The notes: generated by a model not told the origin, from the sequence alone. A stretch of DNA of 64,000 nucleotides from Halobaculum magnesiiphilum (GCF_019823105.1 NZ_CP081960.1:310001-374000); one strand, 5' to 3'; numbered from the stretch's first letter, positions 34,981 through 43,287 are shown. Numbers and translations are program-made.

Positions 34981-35382
34981 TCAGAGACCGATACTGTTCT
35001 GTCGCTCCTGCTCAAGCCGTTGGCACCCGAACACTAACGAATTGGGAATATCGGTCGCTTCCTTGTGGAGTGCTTCGAAAACTACCGCTACCTGTTCGAA
35101 CTCGGAACCACGTGAGGCAACAAACGGCTCTGTCTCCCAAGTGACGAACCCCTCATCCGCTAACTTCGGCAAATGGACGTGATGTAATTCATGACGAAAC
35201 GTCTCGGGGTCGGGTGGGACGTTGGGCATCACTGCGCTCTCGGGCAACGGAACCGAGCGATCGGGTCCCGCATCCAAAAGAGAAACAATGAGTTGGCGGC
35301 GTGGCTCCGCCGAGAGTGCGTTGAAAACGGTGTCCCAGTTCTCGCTGACTTGTTCACCGTTCTTGTGATGTGCTTCCGCCAT
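34981..35382 (-). CDS. DUF7344-like winged-helix protein
   Basis: 133 residues from ATG 35382. The DUF7344 pattern is clear: VFNALSAEPRRQLIVSLL (about 17-34), ELHHVHLPKLADEGFVTWE (about 67-85) and a C-terminal strand-helix with VFEALHKEA. A TTTACATT box about 30 bp ahead of this ATG favours it over the longer start at 35514, whose extra 44 residues are Cys/Phe-rich and unlike the family. It is the partner of the HalOD1 gene at 34533. Confidence 0.7.
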   Translation of the reverse strand: MAEAHHKNGEQVSENWDTVFNALSAEPRRQLIVSLLDAGPDRSVPLPESAVMPNVPPDPETFRHELHHVHLPKLADEGFVTWETEPFVASRGSEFEQVAVVFEALHKEATDIPNSLVFGCQRLEQERQNSIGL

Positions 35383-35628
35383 TTCGCTGGGAACGTACTC
35401 GAGCCAGAATGTAAACAGGATAGTTTTCTGATGAAAGGGGTGACAGACAGGGTGGACAATACCGTCGACGTACAGACAGCACCGAAAGGTGAGTTCTTCA
35501 CCTGAATCGGTCATCCCCCGGCGATGGGAATTGCCTGCTGCATATGCAGCACGATGTCGGCTTGAAGCGAGTCGGGCGGGTCGTTTTGTACCCCTGCTAC
35601 CGCGTCCTCTGAATCGAACGGTCTGCTG

Positions 35629-35778
35629 TCAGGACATCTCGTACCGAGCGATCTGTGCGGATCCGCACGTCGGACACTCATCGGTGGCTCCATCGACAGT
35701 GGTACCACACCTGCGGCATTCCCAATAGACCTCCGTACGATTCCTCCACGGAATCAACGTCCGCCAAGATTGTGTCAT
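35629..35778 (-). CDS. 49-residue zinc-ribbon protein
   Basis: ATG at 35778, TGA at 35629-35631. The coding frame is short but strongly patterned: a basic N-terminal 15 residues, then YWECRRCGTTVD (Cys21 and Cys24) and ECPTCGSAQI (Cys35 and Cys38), a classic Cys4 zinc ribbon, ending ARYEMS. Small one-ribbon proteins of this type are numerous in Halobacteria, where some affect stress or motility. It precedes the DUF7344-like gene on the same strand, 250 bp upstream. Confidence 0.65.
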   Translation of the reverse strand: MTQSWRTLIPWRNRTEVYWECRRCGTTVDGATDECPTCGSAQIARYEMS

Positions 35779-35869
35779 TCGGGAATCCCTCCATGAGACC
35801 GCTTCAACTCAAACTGCAGTCACTGTGGCAATATAGTTACTGTCCGGTTCCCACATCTTCGGGATGCTA

Positions 35870-36261
35870 ATTCGTGAAGTACCGCGGGGACAAGCCCCGC
35901 GGCTTCACCGTCTTGACCGCACGTCCCAAAATGCCGTGCCGTCACAGGCGAATTTAATTCCCCTCGACTTTCCCGAGATGGGTTGGCTGGAATTCACACC
36001 CGAACGCCCGGTGCGTCCGTGAGGGTCGACGGCTCCACCCCGCCCGACAACACCCGTCTCACCTGCCGTAGGAGGGTGTTGAGAGGTGTTGCATTTCCTC
36101 GCAACTGCCGGCAGTTGCTTCGGATTAAGGTCTTTACCCCACGTCACAACTGTACCCGTCGATACAGTGGCTCGTGTAATAATCGTACGGCCTTCACCCT
36201 CGTCAAGCCCCGAGGCACTCGGCCTGCTCCGCCTGTAGACCCCTCCCGGTCGATTGGACAT
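35870..36261 (-). mobile_element. IS200/IS605 (IS1341-type) remnant with terminal hairpin
   Basis: At 35882-35902 the sequence CCGCGGGG-ACAAG-CCCCGCGG forms a perfect 8-bp stem with a 5-nt loop, flanked by GTGAAGTA and TTCAC, the look of the right end of haloarchaeal IS200/IS605 elements. The adjacent minus-strand open frame (to 36261) is Arg/Thr/Gly-rich and matches no family I know; it is probably decayed transposon end or accessory sequence. No intact transposase is present. The rest of 35779-36320 holds no other convincing gene. Confidence 0.4.
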
Positions 36262-36320
36262 ACGACTGGGTATCTTCTTGAACTGGCGTTGTTCGACTCG
36301 GCAGAAGATTCAAACGCGTA

Positions 36321-36336
36321 GTATACGAACGTATAC
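36321..36336. promoter_or_regulatory. Palindromic operator of the VapBC-type operon
   Basis: GTATACG-AA-CGTATAC is a perfect inverted repeat with 7-bp arms and a 2-nt spacer, ending two bases before the antitoxin ATG at 36339. VapB-type antitoxins autorepress by binding palindromes over their promoter, and the position over a probable leaderless start fits this. Confidence 0.6.
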
Positions 36337-36338
36337 GC

Positions 36339-36572
36339 ATGAGCACCAAGCCAGTTCGGCTGGATGAGGACGTGTATAATCGGATCAAGGCCCACAAACG
36401 GGACGACGAGACGTTTTCGGAAGCTATCGACCGGCTGATCGGGGGGCCGTCACTGCGAGATCTCGGGGGAATCCTCGATAGCGATACCGTCGATACGATG
36501 CGCGAGGAGATCGAGGCAGTCGAGGACGACGACGCTGAAGAGGTCGAAGCGGTCGCCGAGCGCTTCGAATGA
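36339..36572 (+). CDS. VapB-type antitoxin
   Basis: 77 residues. The N-terminus (KPVRLDEDVYNRIKAHKRDDETFSEA) is a ribbon-helix-helix DNA-binding domain of the DUF217/VapB kind common in archaea, and the acidic C-terminal half (EEIEAVEDDDAEEVEA) is suited to wrap the toxin. The stop overlaps the toxin ATG (ATGA). It is likely to repress its own operon through the palindrome at its start. Confidence 0.88.
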   Translation: MSTKPVRLDEDVYNRIKAHKRDDETFSEAIDRLIGGPSLRDLGGILDSDTVDTMREEIEAVEDDDAEEVEAVAERFE

Positions 36573-36955
36573 TCCTCGATACCGCGTTTATTCTCGACTT
36601 GATGGACAACCTCCCGGAGGCACACGAGAAACTGGACGAGTTGGAGACGAACGGTGCCGTTTTGAAGCTCTCTACTATGACACTAACGGAGCTGTACATC
36701 GGCATCGAAGCGTACGCTGGGGAGGAGGAAGAGCGTGAGATACGTCGCATTCTGCAAGGAGTTCCACGTGTGGATATGGACCCGCAGATCGCTGAGGAGG
36801 CAGGTCGGATGATCGGTCGTCTGGACCCGTCGAAGTACAAGCGCAAGAAGGGCGACGCGGTGATCGCGGCAACCACCGAAGTGGAAGGTGAGGTAGTCGT
36901 TACGCGAAACGTCGACGATTTTGAACGCCACGGCGTGCCCGTCGAATCCTACTGA
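36569..36955 (+). CDS. VapC-type PIN-domain RNase toxin
   Basis: 128 residues with the four acidic residues of a PIN active site: Asp4 (ILDTAF), Glu41 (TLTELYIG), Asp96 (KKGDAVIAATT) and Asp116 or Asp117 (TRNVDDFER). Length and spacing are typical for an active VapC ribonuclease. Expressed with the antitoxin from one promoter. The pair sits in the IS-scarred accessory segment and may stabilise it. Confidence 0.92.
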   Translation: MILDTAFILDLMDNLPEAHEKLDELETNGAVLKLSTMTLTELYIGIEAYAGEEEEREIRRILQGVPRVDMDPQIAEEAGRMIGRLDPSKYKRKKGDAVIAATTEVEGEVVVTRNVDDFERHGVPVESY

Positions 36956-37377
36956 ACTACTCCTCTCAGTCGGAACGTGGCGCTGGCTTATTTTACAGAG
37001 ATACAACTCTGGAAAACGCGTTAGATAGCTGCTGCGTCTCGCTCACGGGACTCACGGCTGAAGATAGCTGAAGATAGACGATCCCGTCGATAGATACACA
37101 GGAAGGATGGGTCTTCGGAATCCTCGACGATACCGAAGACCCGTTCCTCTACTCTTGCAGGCGCTCACTCATTTCGGAGTTGGCTCTGCGTCAACATCGA
37201 TTCGCCGGTGTGTACCGGCATTCATCACCGGTCCAGTAACAGATCCACTTGATTGTTTACTTGTTGCGGTCCGCTATCGTGATCGTCGAGGATTCACCGC
37301 TGCAATGGGCGGTAGTATTTAAACGCATTTTTAGTATAACACTAAATGCAAGCAGATCCCTGCCCTCGCTTCTGTTG
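36956..37377. other. Intergenic region, no convincing gene
   Basis: 422 bp between vapC and the hydrolase. It contains a 2-copy tandem repeat of GCTGAAGATA at 37057-37076. The only plus-strand open frame, 37107-37322, has no recognisable protein and poor composition. The last 50 bp are A/T-rich and carry the promoter and an inverted repeat ahead of the hydrolase. Confidence 0.4.
37331..37345. promoter_or_regulatory. Inverted repeat ahead of the alpha/beta hydrolase
   Basis: TTAGT-ATAAC-ACTAA, 5-bp arms with a 5-nt spacer, lies 33-47 bp before the ATG at 37378 and next to A/T-rich sequence (GTAGTATTTAAACG) that could be a TATA box. A repressor site of this kind, covering the transcription start, would fit an HxlR- or MarR-type regulated stress or detoxification enzyme. 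No regulator gene is adjacent except the Bat-type gene downstream. Confidence 0.4.
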
Positions 37378-38313
37378 ATGTCAGTTGACAACCCAACTGA
37401 ACTAGAAGAACAGATCGAGAGCGTCCAATTCCCGAGCAAGGGCCTGACGCTTGCCGGGCACCTCTACACTCCGGACAATCCATCTTCGACGCCGTCGCCG
37501 GCCATCGTGATCGGGCATCAAACGACCGCTGTCAAAGAACAGTCACCGGCCCTCTACGCCCAGCGGCTGGTCGAACAGGGATTCATCGTGCTCACGTTCG
37601 ATGCAGCCTACCAAGGCGAAAGCGAGGGTGAGCCCCACGGCCTGGAAGATCCGTTCCAGCGCGCCGAAGACTTCCGCAGTGCCGTATCGTACCTAACGAC
37701 CCGCGAGGAAGTCGAACCCGAGCGGATCGGGGTGCTCGGGGTCTGCGGATCGGGCGGATACGTCCCGTTCGCCGCACAGACTGACCACCGGATGAAGGCT
37801 GTGGCAACCGTCAGCGCAGTGGACCTTGCGCGATACTTCCGAGAGCCTGATCCCGAAGCCTTCCAGAAAATGGTCCAACAGGCGGGAGCGTTGCGTAGCG
37901 AGGAGGCCGTCGGCTTCCCCGCCAAGTTGGTCAGTGCATTGCCGGAACCGGAGGAAGTGGATGACTCGACTCCGCAGACCGTCCGTGAGTTTGTCGACTA
38001 CTACAAGACACCCCGGGGACACCACCCCCGTGCGACCAACAAGTGGGTAGCCCGCAGCGCCGATCTGCTCGATCAGTTCGACGCGTTTGCCGACATCGAC
38101 AAGATCGCTCCACGACCCCTTCTGATGATCGCCGGCACTGAAGCATCTACGCTGCCCCACAGTGAAGACGCGATCAACCAAGCCGGCGAGAACGCCGAAC
38201 TCTTCACGATCGAGGGTGCGACGCACGTTGATCTCTATGACAAGGATGAGTACGTCTCCCCGGCAGTTGAGCAGCTGACCGAGTTCTTCAATCAGCATCT
38301 GACCAACGCCTGA
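37378..38313 (+). CDS. Alpha/beta hydrolase, dienelactone-hydrolase-like
   Basis: 311 residues from ATG 37378. The nucleophile elbow is GVCGSGGYV, with Gly-x-Cys-Gly-Ser-Gly rather than the usual Gly-x-Ser-x-Gly, so either Cys or Ser could serve. A probable acid lies in IAGTEAST and the catalytic His in EGATHVDLYD. The upstream part (AIVIGHQTTAVKEQSPALYA) and length match the large group of YcjY/dienelactone hydrolase-like proteins. The inverted repeat ahead suggests regulation. Substrate unknown. Confidence 0.85.
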   Translation: MSVDNPTELEEQIESVQFPSKGLTLAGHLYTPDNPSSTPSPAIVIGHQTTAVKEQSPALYAQRLVEQGFIVLTFDAAYQGESEGEPHGLEDPFQRAEDFRSAVSYLTTREEVEPERIGVLGVCGSGGYVPFAAQTDHRMKAVATVSAVDLARYFREPDPEAFQKMVQQAGALRSEEAVGFPAKLVSALPEPEEVDDSTPQTVREFVDYYKTPRGHHPRATNKWVARSADLLDQFDAFADIDKIAPRPLLMIAGTEASTLPHSEDAINQAGENAELFTIEGATHVDLYDKDEYVSPAVEQLTEFFNQHLTNA

Positions 38314-38480
38314 GAGGACAGACGCAAGCGCGCAGATCTCGGCCAGATAACTAGGCCGTGATCCGATTTCGGTTCGCAATCGACACCACGAACGCAATTT
38401 CCCTTAAGTGTGCGGTGATTTCGCCGCTTTCAGACTGTCTCTCCAGAATTTTAAGCGGCCGTAGATCGTAGGAGGAAACA

Positions 38481-39158
38481 ATGAACATCGTCACTGAATT
38501 CATCATCGACTCGCCGTTGCTCCCGCTCGTCAGTATTCCGGACACACTGGAACCCGACGAAATAGAATGCGTTCACGCACTCTGTCTTCAGTCAGACGTA
38601 CGGACGTTTACAGTACGGATCGACCCAGATGATGATGTTTCACCAGAGAATCTCTCTGCTCTGGATGAAATTCTAGAGACCACGTTACTCGGAGATACAA
38701 GCGACGGGACTGTCTACCAACTCACAGTCGAACTCGAGGAGTCGATATCTGAGGCGTTCGAGTCTGAGCATATTGACGCTACGCAACTGGAATCCACAAC
38801 GATTACCGACAATCAGTGGCATGAAAAGAAGCTATTCAGAGACTACGAATCGTTTAACGAGTTCAGGCAAAGCTGCGAGAACAATGATATCTCGTTTGAA
38901 CTTGTGTCTATTTCCTCCGGCCCATCGGTATCCGATGGCATCGCAGAGAGTGGTTTGACAGACCGACAGCGAGAAGCACTCTCTCTTGCGCTCTCTCGCG
39001 GATACTACGAGAGTCCACGGAAAGTCACGGCTCAAGAACTCGCCGAGGAACTCGATATTTCTCAACCTGCAATGTCAAGCCTCCTCCGCCGTGGGGAACG
39101 CGAACTTCTCTCCGCTTCGCTTGGCACAAACGGCCAGTTAAACACGCTTTCAGTCTAG
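38481..39158 (+). CDS. Bat-type HTH-10 transcription regulator
   Basis: 225 residues. The C-terminal domain (about 155-220) is the bacterio-opsin-activator HTH: LTDRQREALSLALSRGYYESPRKVTAQELAE in family form, then LDISQPAMSSLLRRGERELL. The N-terminal half is the usual beta-rich sensor region without a PAS or GAF motif that I can see. The gene has a lower GC content than the flanking chromosome. It could control the hydrolase upstream. Confidence 0.9.
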   Translation: MNIVTEFIIDSPLLPLVSIPDTLEPDEIECVHALCLQSDVRTFTVRIDPDDDVSPENLSALDEILETTLLGDTSDGTVYQLTVELEESISEAFESEHIDATQLESTTITDNQWHEKKLFRDYESFNEFRQSCENNDISFELVSISSGPSVSDGIAESGLTDRQREALSLALSRGYYESPRKVTAQELAEELDISQPAMSSLLRRGERELLSASLGTNGQLNTLSV

Positions 39159-39419
39159 TGCTTACTACGGTAAGTGCGTGCCCTGTATCTATCGATGACT
39201 GCCCTTCTTCCCATAACGGTCCAAAGAAGAATGACTGGTAAGTCGCAACTGCGTATCCACCGGTCCAAAGACTTGGTTACACCAGGAATCCACTGTACAA
39301 CGACCGTCACAGTTGGTCCGACAGCGTCTGGAGGAGAAGTCATGTCGATGAGATAAGATACACATCCACGACAATCAGGTCAATCTATCTATATGTACTG
39401 GCGAGGCGACTGTTCTGCT

Positions 39420-39602
39420 ATGACAACACTCGTTGAGCGACGCCCGGTCGCGTTTACTCTCGGCTTCGGTGTTGCGATGATAGCAGTTACCGTTGTCGTC
39501 CGCCTCATACTCCAAGCACTGATCCCGAGTCTCACACTCGATAGAAGAACCCGAGGGATCGGTGCGGTTCTATCGTCACAGTCATCGAATCCATCCAATT
39601 GA
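39420..39602 (+). pseudogene. Truncated membrane protein gene
   Basis: 60 codons. The first 35 residues (MTTLVERRPVAFTLGFG and a following membrane helix) look like the start of a polytopic protein such as a CPBP-type membrane protease, but the frame then turns polar and stops right at a transposon-end sequence. It reads as an N-terminal stub cut by the insertion remnant that follows. Confidence 0.35.
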
Positions 39603-39660
39603 CATCCTCCCCCCTGAAGGACGAGGATTCCCGAGCGTTGGGATATTACGCGAATTAGCC
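39603..39660. mobile_element. IS200/IS605-type end remnant
   Basis: The sequence CATCCTCCCCCCTGAAGGACGAGG and the following GATTCCCGAGCGTT resemble the element-end/guide-RNA scaffold region seen next to tnpB genes in haloarchaea, with a hairpin formed by CCTCC..CCTTCAGG-like arms now imperfect. No transposase is attached. It abuts the truncated membrane gene and the aldo/keto reductase. Confidence 0.35.
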
Positions 39661-39742
39661 ACGGATGACTACGCGGCTGATCCTCCCTCGTCTCGTTCCG
39701 CATGCTGAACCCTTTTCACTCGAAGCGACGAACGCGCACTCG

Positions 39743-40753
39743 ATGACTGACCTCGCGGACATTGACCTGGAGTTCGTGCAGCTCGGCGGTACCGGCATCC
39801 AGACGAGCGAACTGCAGTTCGGCACCTGGCGCTTCGGCAAGGAGACCGAGGAAGGCAACGTCGAGATCGGTGAGAAGCGGGCCCACAAGCTGCTCGATGC
39901 GTACGCCGAGGCGGGCGGCCGATACATCGACACCGCCGACGTGTACGGCGGCGGCGAAAGCGAGCGCTGGATCGGCGACTGGCTCGCCGACCGCGACCGC
40001 GAACGCTACACCATCGCCTCGAAGATCTTCTGGCAGATCCGTGACGGCGACCCCAACAGCCGCGGCACGAACCGCAAGAACATCCGCCACCGGATCGACG
40101 CGCTGCTCGACCGCCTCGGAACCGACTACGTCGACGTGCTGTACATCCACCGCTGGGACGACCAGACGGACGCCCGCGAGCTGATGAAGACGCTCAACGG
40201 CCTCGTCGAGGACGGGAAGGTCCACTACCTGGGCGCCTCGACGCTGCGACCCAATGCGTGGAAGGTGGCGCAGGCCAACGAGATCGCCCGCAACGAAGGC
40301 TGGGAGCCGTTTACCGTGCTCCAGCCTCGCTACAACCTCGTCGACCGCGAGATCGAGGGGGATTACCTGGAGATGGCCCGCCACGAGGATCTCGCGGTGT
40401 GTCCGTGGAGCCCGCTTGGGCAGGGCTTCCTCACCGGGAAGTACGACCGCGAGGACGGGCTGACCGGCGAGTCACGCGTCGCCGAGTCGAGCCGCTTCGC
40501 CGACGCGTACCTCACCGAGGAGAACTTCGACGTGCACGACGAACTCGACGCGGTTGCCGACGAGGTCGACGCCTCGCCCGCCCAGACCGCGCTCGCCTGG
40601 CTGATGCACCGCGACGGCGTGAGCGCCCCGATAGTCGGCGCCCGAACGACCGAGCAGTTGGAGGAGAACCTCGCGGCCGCGACGATTGACCTCTCGGAAG
40701 AACAGGTCGACCGGCTCACAGAGTCGAAGGGCGGCCCCTACACCGGACTCTGA
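39743..40753 (+). CDS. Aldo/keto reductase
   Basis: 336 residues from ATG 39743 (MTDLADIDLEF). The catalytic tetrad is visible: Asp in YIDTADVYGGGESE (with Tyr), Lys in ASKIFW, and His in YIHRWDDQ. The NADPH-binding region near the end is APIVGARTTEQLEEN. It matches the YghZ/Kv-beta-like subfamily of single-domain reductases. It lies just right of the IS remnant, marking return to high-GC chromosome-like genes. Confidence 0.93.
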   Translation: MTDLADIDLEFVQLGGTGIQTSELQFGTWRFGKETEEGNVEIGEKRAHKLLDAYAEAGGRYIDTADVYGGGESERWIGDWLADRDRERYTIASKIFWQIRDGDPNSRGTNRKNIRHRIDALLDRLGTDYVDVLYIHRWDDQTDARELMKTLNGLVEDGKVHYLGASTLRPNAWKVAQANEIARNEGWEPFTVLQPRYNLVDREIEGDYLEMARHEDLAVCPWSPLGQGFLTGKYDREDGLTGESRVAESSRFADAYLTEENFDVHDELDAVADEVDASPAQTALAWLMHRDGVSAPIVGARTTEQLEENLAAATIDLSEEQVDRLTESKGGPYTGL

Positions 40754-40762
40754 CCGGCGCCG

Positions 40763-42205
40763 TCACCGGTCACGCTCGTTTAACGACTTCTCGGAGTTCC
40801 CGCCGCCGCGCCGACCGAGCGCGACCGCGCCGCCACCGATGGCCGCGCCCGCGACCGCACCGACGCCCGCGGCGACGAGCGGACTGGTCAGCCGCCCGTT
40901 CGATCCGCTCTTTCGGCCGAGATCGACGCGCTGAACCGCCGTTTCTGTCGGCGCCCCGACGGTCAATGCGTACTCGCGGACCCCACCGGCGTCCATCGCA
41001 CCCGAGCGGATCGCCTCCAGCCGCGTCCGATCGGCGCCCGCAACGACCGTGCGAAGTTCGTAGGTCGTGTCCGCGGTAGCGAGGAGCCGGATCCGGTAAC
41101 TGCCGCTGTCGGCCCCGTAACACGTCCGGAGTCGCGGAGCGGAGCCTCGCGACCGGTCGTCGAACCGACCCCGGATCCGACGGGACCGATCCCCGGAGGG
41201 TTCGATGACCGACAGCGCCACGTCCGTCGAGTCGACGGCGACCTGAGCGACCGGGAGGAGCTCGTCGCGCAGGCGGTCGGCGTCGACGGCCAAGTGGTCG
41301 AGCGGACCTGCGCGGGCACGGTCGCTCGCCTGCTCGATCTGGTCGTAGCGGGTGTACAACAGCCCCGTGAAATCGTCATACGGCCGCATTCTGAGACGAT
41401 CCTCCTCGCGGTCGAACCTGATCGTCGGCGGATTCCGTCGGTGTCCGCCCGCCGACCGGTTCGGGTCGTACAGTCCCAGCTCTACGCCGCCGTCGCGCCG
41501 CTCAACACGGTGGACGAGCACCTGGTGTGCGAGCAGCGAGTCGCCGAACAGTACGACTGACGCCGACCCCGTCGCCTCGACAACCGACCGTACGTCGTCG
41601 ATCACCGCGGTCTGATCGAGCCACTCGGGCCGGAGGATTGCCCGCCGGGCGAGCCACGGTCGGAACCGCAGGAACTGGTCCGCCTGGCGTCGGACGATCT
41701 CCTCGTACACCGGTGCGTCGGGCGACTCGAACGGGACCGTCGGACCCGCGATCTCGCTGGCGATCTCCTCGTCGACGGGGATCGACTCCGGGTCCTCGAA
41801 GTACGCCTGCGCGCTCAACACCATGCCGTAACAGTGGCCGTTCGTCCCTGCTCGCTGAGTCACAGCCGCCCGAATCTGGGTTGCGATCGCGTCGACGACC
41901 CCGCTCGGCAATCCCGTCGTGTCGACTCCAAGCGACCTTTGGGCTCGGTCGTGCCACTGCTCACGGACCCGCTCGCGGACCTCCGCCGGCGACGGGTCCG
42001 GCGGCGGCTCGAAGTACATCGAACGCGCTCCCCAGTTGCGAAAGCCGAAGCCATGCCGCTCCGGCTCGAACCGATCGCGTTGCCGACGGTGACCCGAGAC
42101 GCCGCTGGTCGCGAGCCCGCCACCGACGATCGCCGCGATCGATCGGAGCGCGGTCCTGCGTGGTACTGCGCTCCTCACGGTACCATCAACGACGGACCGG
42201 ACCAT
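40763..42205 (-). CDS. Tat-exported protein with predicted papain-like (C39-type) domain
   Basis: 480 residues. The N-terminus has a twin-arginine signal, PRRTALRSIAAIVGGGLA (about 15-32). The central domain contains NGHCYGMVLSAQAYF (Cys near 128) and, about 100 residues on, LAHQVLVHRV followed by LGLYDPN. A Cys-His-Asp order of this kind resembles C39-like or other papain-fold peptidases. A beta-rich C-terminal region (about 330-440) precedes a final hydrophobic helix (about 447-468) that may anchor it outside the cell. Family not named with certainty. Confidence 0.72.
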   Translation of the reverse strand: MVRSVVDGTVRSAVPRRTALRSIAAIVGGGLATSGVSGHRRQRDRFEPERHGFGFRNWGARSMYFEPPPDPSPAEVRERVREQWHDRAQRSLGVDTTGLPSGVVDAIATQIRAAVTQRAGTNGHCYGMVLSAQAYFEDPESIPVDEEIASEIAGPTVPFESPDAPVYEEIVRRQADQFLRFRPWLARRAILRPEWLDQTAVIDDVRSVVEATGSASVVLFGDSLLAHQVLVHRVERRDGGVELGLYDPNRSAGGHRRNPPTIRFDREEDRLRMRPYDDFTGLLYTRYDQIEQASDRARAGPLDHLAVDADRLRDELLPVAQVAVDSTDVALSVIEPSGDRSRRIRGRFDDRSRGSAPRLRTCYGADSGSYRIRLLATADTTYELRTVVAGADRTRLEAIRSGAMDAGGVREYALTVGAPTETAVQRVDLGRKSGSNGRLTSPLVAAGVGAVAGAAIGGGAVALGRRGGGNSEKSLNERDR

Positions 42206-42224
42206 AGCGGTTATGTATTCTATC

Positions 42225-42947
42225 CTATAGTTCGACGCCCGCGAGGTCGGATTCCAGCGTTTCGACGTGATCGTTGTACGCCTCCACGAAGCCGCGGAAC
42301 TGTGGTGCGTACTGACGAACGTCGGCCGCCGAGGGCGCCTCGTACTGCGAGAGGAGGTACACGCCGCCGCTGCCGCCCGCGCGGAGGTACGAGACGCCGT
42401 CGCGCTCCCACTTCAGCTCCCATCGGGTCCCGTCGACGCGGGCGGCGTAGGTGCCGTAGTCGCCGCCCTCATAACGGTGCAGTTCGCCGGCCATCCGGTC
42501 ACAGGCGTCGCGGACGGCGTCGAGCACGCGGTCTCGCTCGGCGACGACCGTCTCCGTAGTCGTCGCCTCCGGGAACTCGGTGGACACGTCGTCGAGGACG
42601 CCCTTCAGCGAGTCGACGTACGCGTTGAACCCGCGGACGAACGCGTCGTAGTCGGCCAACGCCGTCGCCAGCGGCCCGGGTTCCGGATCGCGCTTCGTCG
42701 AGATCACGTACACGTCCGACCCGCTCTTCGGAGAGAATCGAAGGTACTCCAGGTCGCCACCCTCGTACTTCACCGTCCAGGTACCGCGGTCGGTGTCGAC
42801 ATCGCGGCTACCGTAGTCGCCGCCCTGCAGCAGCGCCAGTTGGTAGGCGATTCGGCCGGCGTGGTCGCGGACAGCCTCGACGATCTGGTCGCGTCGGTCG
42901 GGGACAGCGTCCGCGTCAGTCGGGTCGACCGGGGGCCAATCAGTCAC
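42225..42947 (-). CDS. Internally duplicated hypothetical protein
   Basis: 240 residues made of two similar halves. Each has a helix (DQIVEAVRDHAGRIAYQL and DRVLDAVRDACDRMAGEL), then a GGDYG turn, strands carrying WTVKYE or WELKWE with a DLEYLR or GVSYLR strand, and a closing helix. About 100 residues separate the repeats. It is cytoplasmic, with no signal or Cys motif. It looks like a haloarchaeal family with a duplicated alpha/beta domain; function unknown. Confidence 0.7.
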   Translation of the reverse strand: MTDWPPVDPTDADAVPDRRDQIVEAVRDHAGRIAYQLALLQGGDYGSRDVDTDRGTWTVKYEGGDLEYLRFSPKSGSDVYVISTKRDPEPGPLATALADYDAFVRGFNAYVDSLKGVLDDVSTEFPEATTTETVVAERDRVLDAVRDACDRMAGELHRYEGGDYGTYAARVDGTRWELKWERDGVSYLRAGGSGGVYLLSQYEAPSAADVRQYAPQFRGFVEAYNDHVETLESDLAGVEL

Positions 42948-43059
42948 AGCGATGGGAGACGCCGCCGGGGCATAACCGTCGCGGTATCCATCGGGTGTGC
43001 CGATCGCGTGTGCCGATCTGTCGTCGTCAGGGTCAGGCTTGTTCGACGTGGGTGGGCGT

Positions 43060-43287
43060 CTAGCTGTGCGTGAAGATGTACGCCTGTCCGTCGTCGACGC
43101 CGACGCACAAGTCCAACTGCTTCGAGAGGTCCAGGCTCGTGGGGTTCTGCTTGCAGACGACGAGGTCGTCGAACGGTTTCTCGCACGCGGGACACGCGAC
43201 CGCGACGGTGTTCTGGTAGGACTTGATCGCCGCGTTGTCCTCGCGCTTGGTCAGCGACGTGAGTAGCTCTTCCGTGTCGATGTCCAT
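43060..43287 (-). CDS. Small Cys-containing flagellar-accessory-type hypothetical protein
   Basis: 75 residues. A helix-rich N-terminus precedes CPACEKPFDDLVVCKQN (cysteines near 32, 35 and 46) and LDLCVGVDDGQAYIFTH (a fourth Cys near 61), which would make one Zn site. It is of a kind found in many haloarchaea as a conserved short gene (DUF7385-like); the flagellar label sometimes used for relatives is not supported here. Upstream gap of about 60 bp to the next relic. Confidence 0.65.
   Translation of the reverse strand: MDIDTEELLTSLTKREDNAAIKSYQNTVAVACPACEKPFDDLVVCKQNPTSLDLSKQLDLCVGVDDGQAYIFTHS

Noticed and set aside
39155-39374. Short frames on both strands after the Bat-type regulator
   Set aside because: Overlapping 60-codon frames with no recognisable pattern or start signals.
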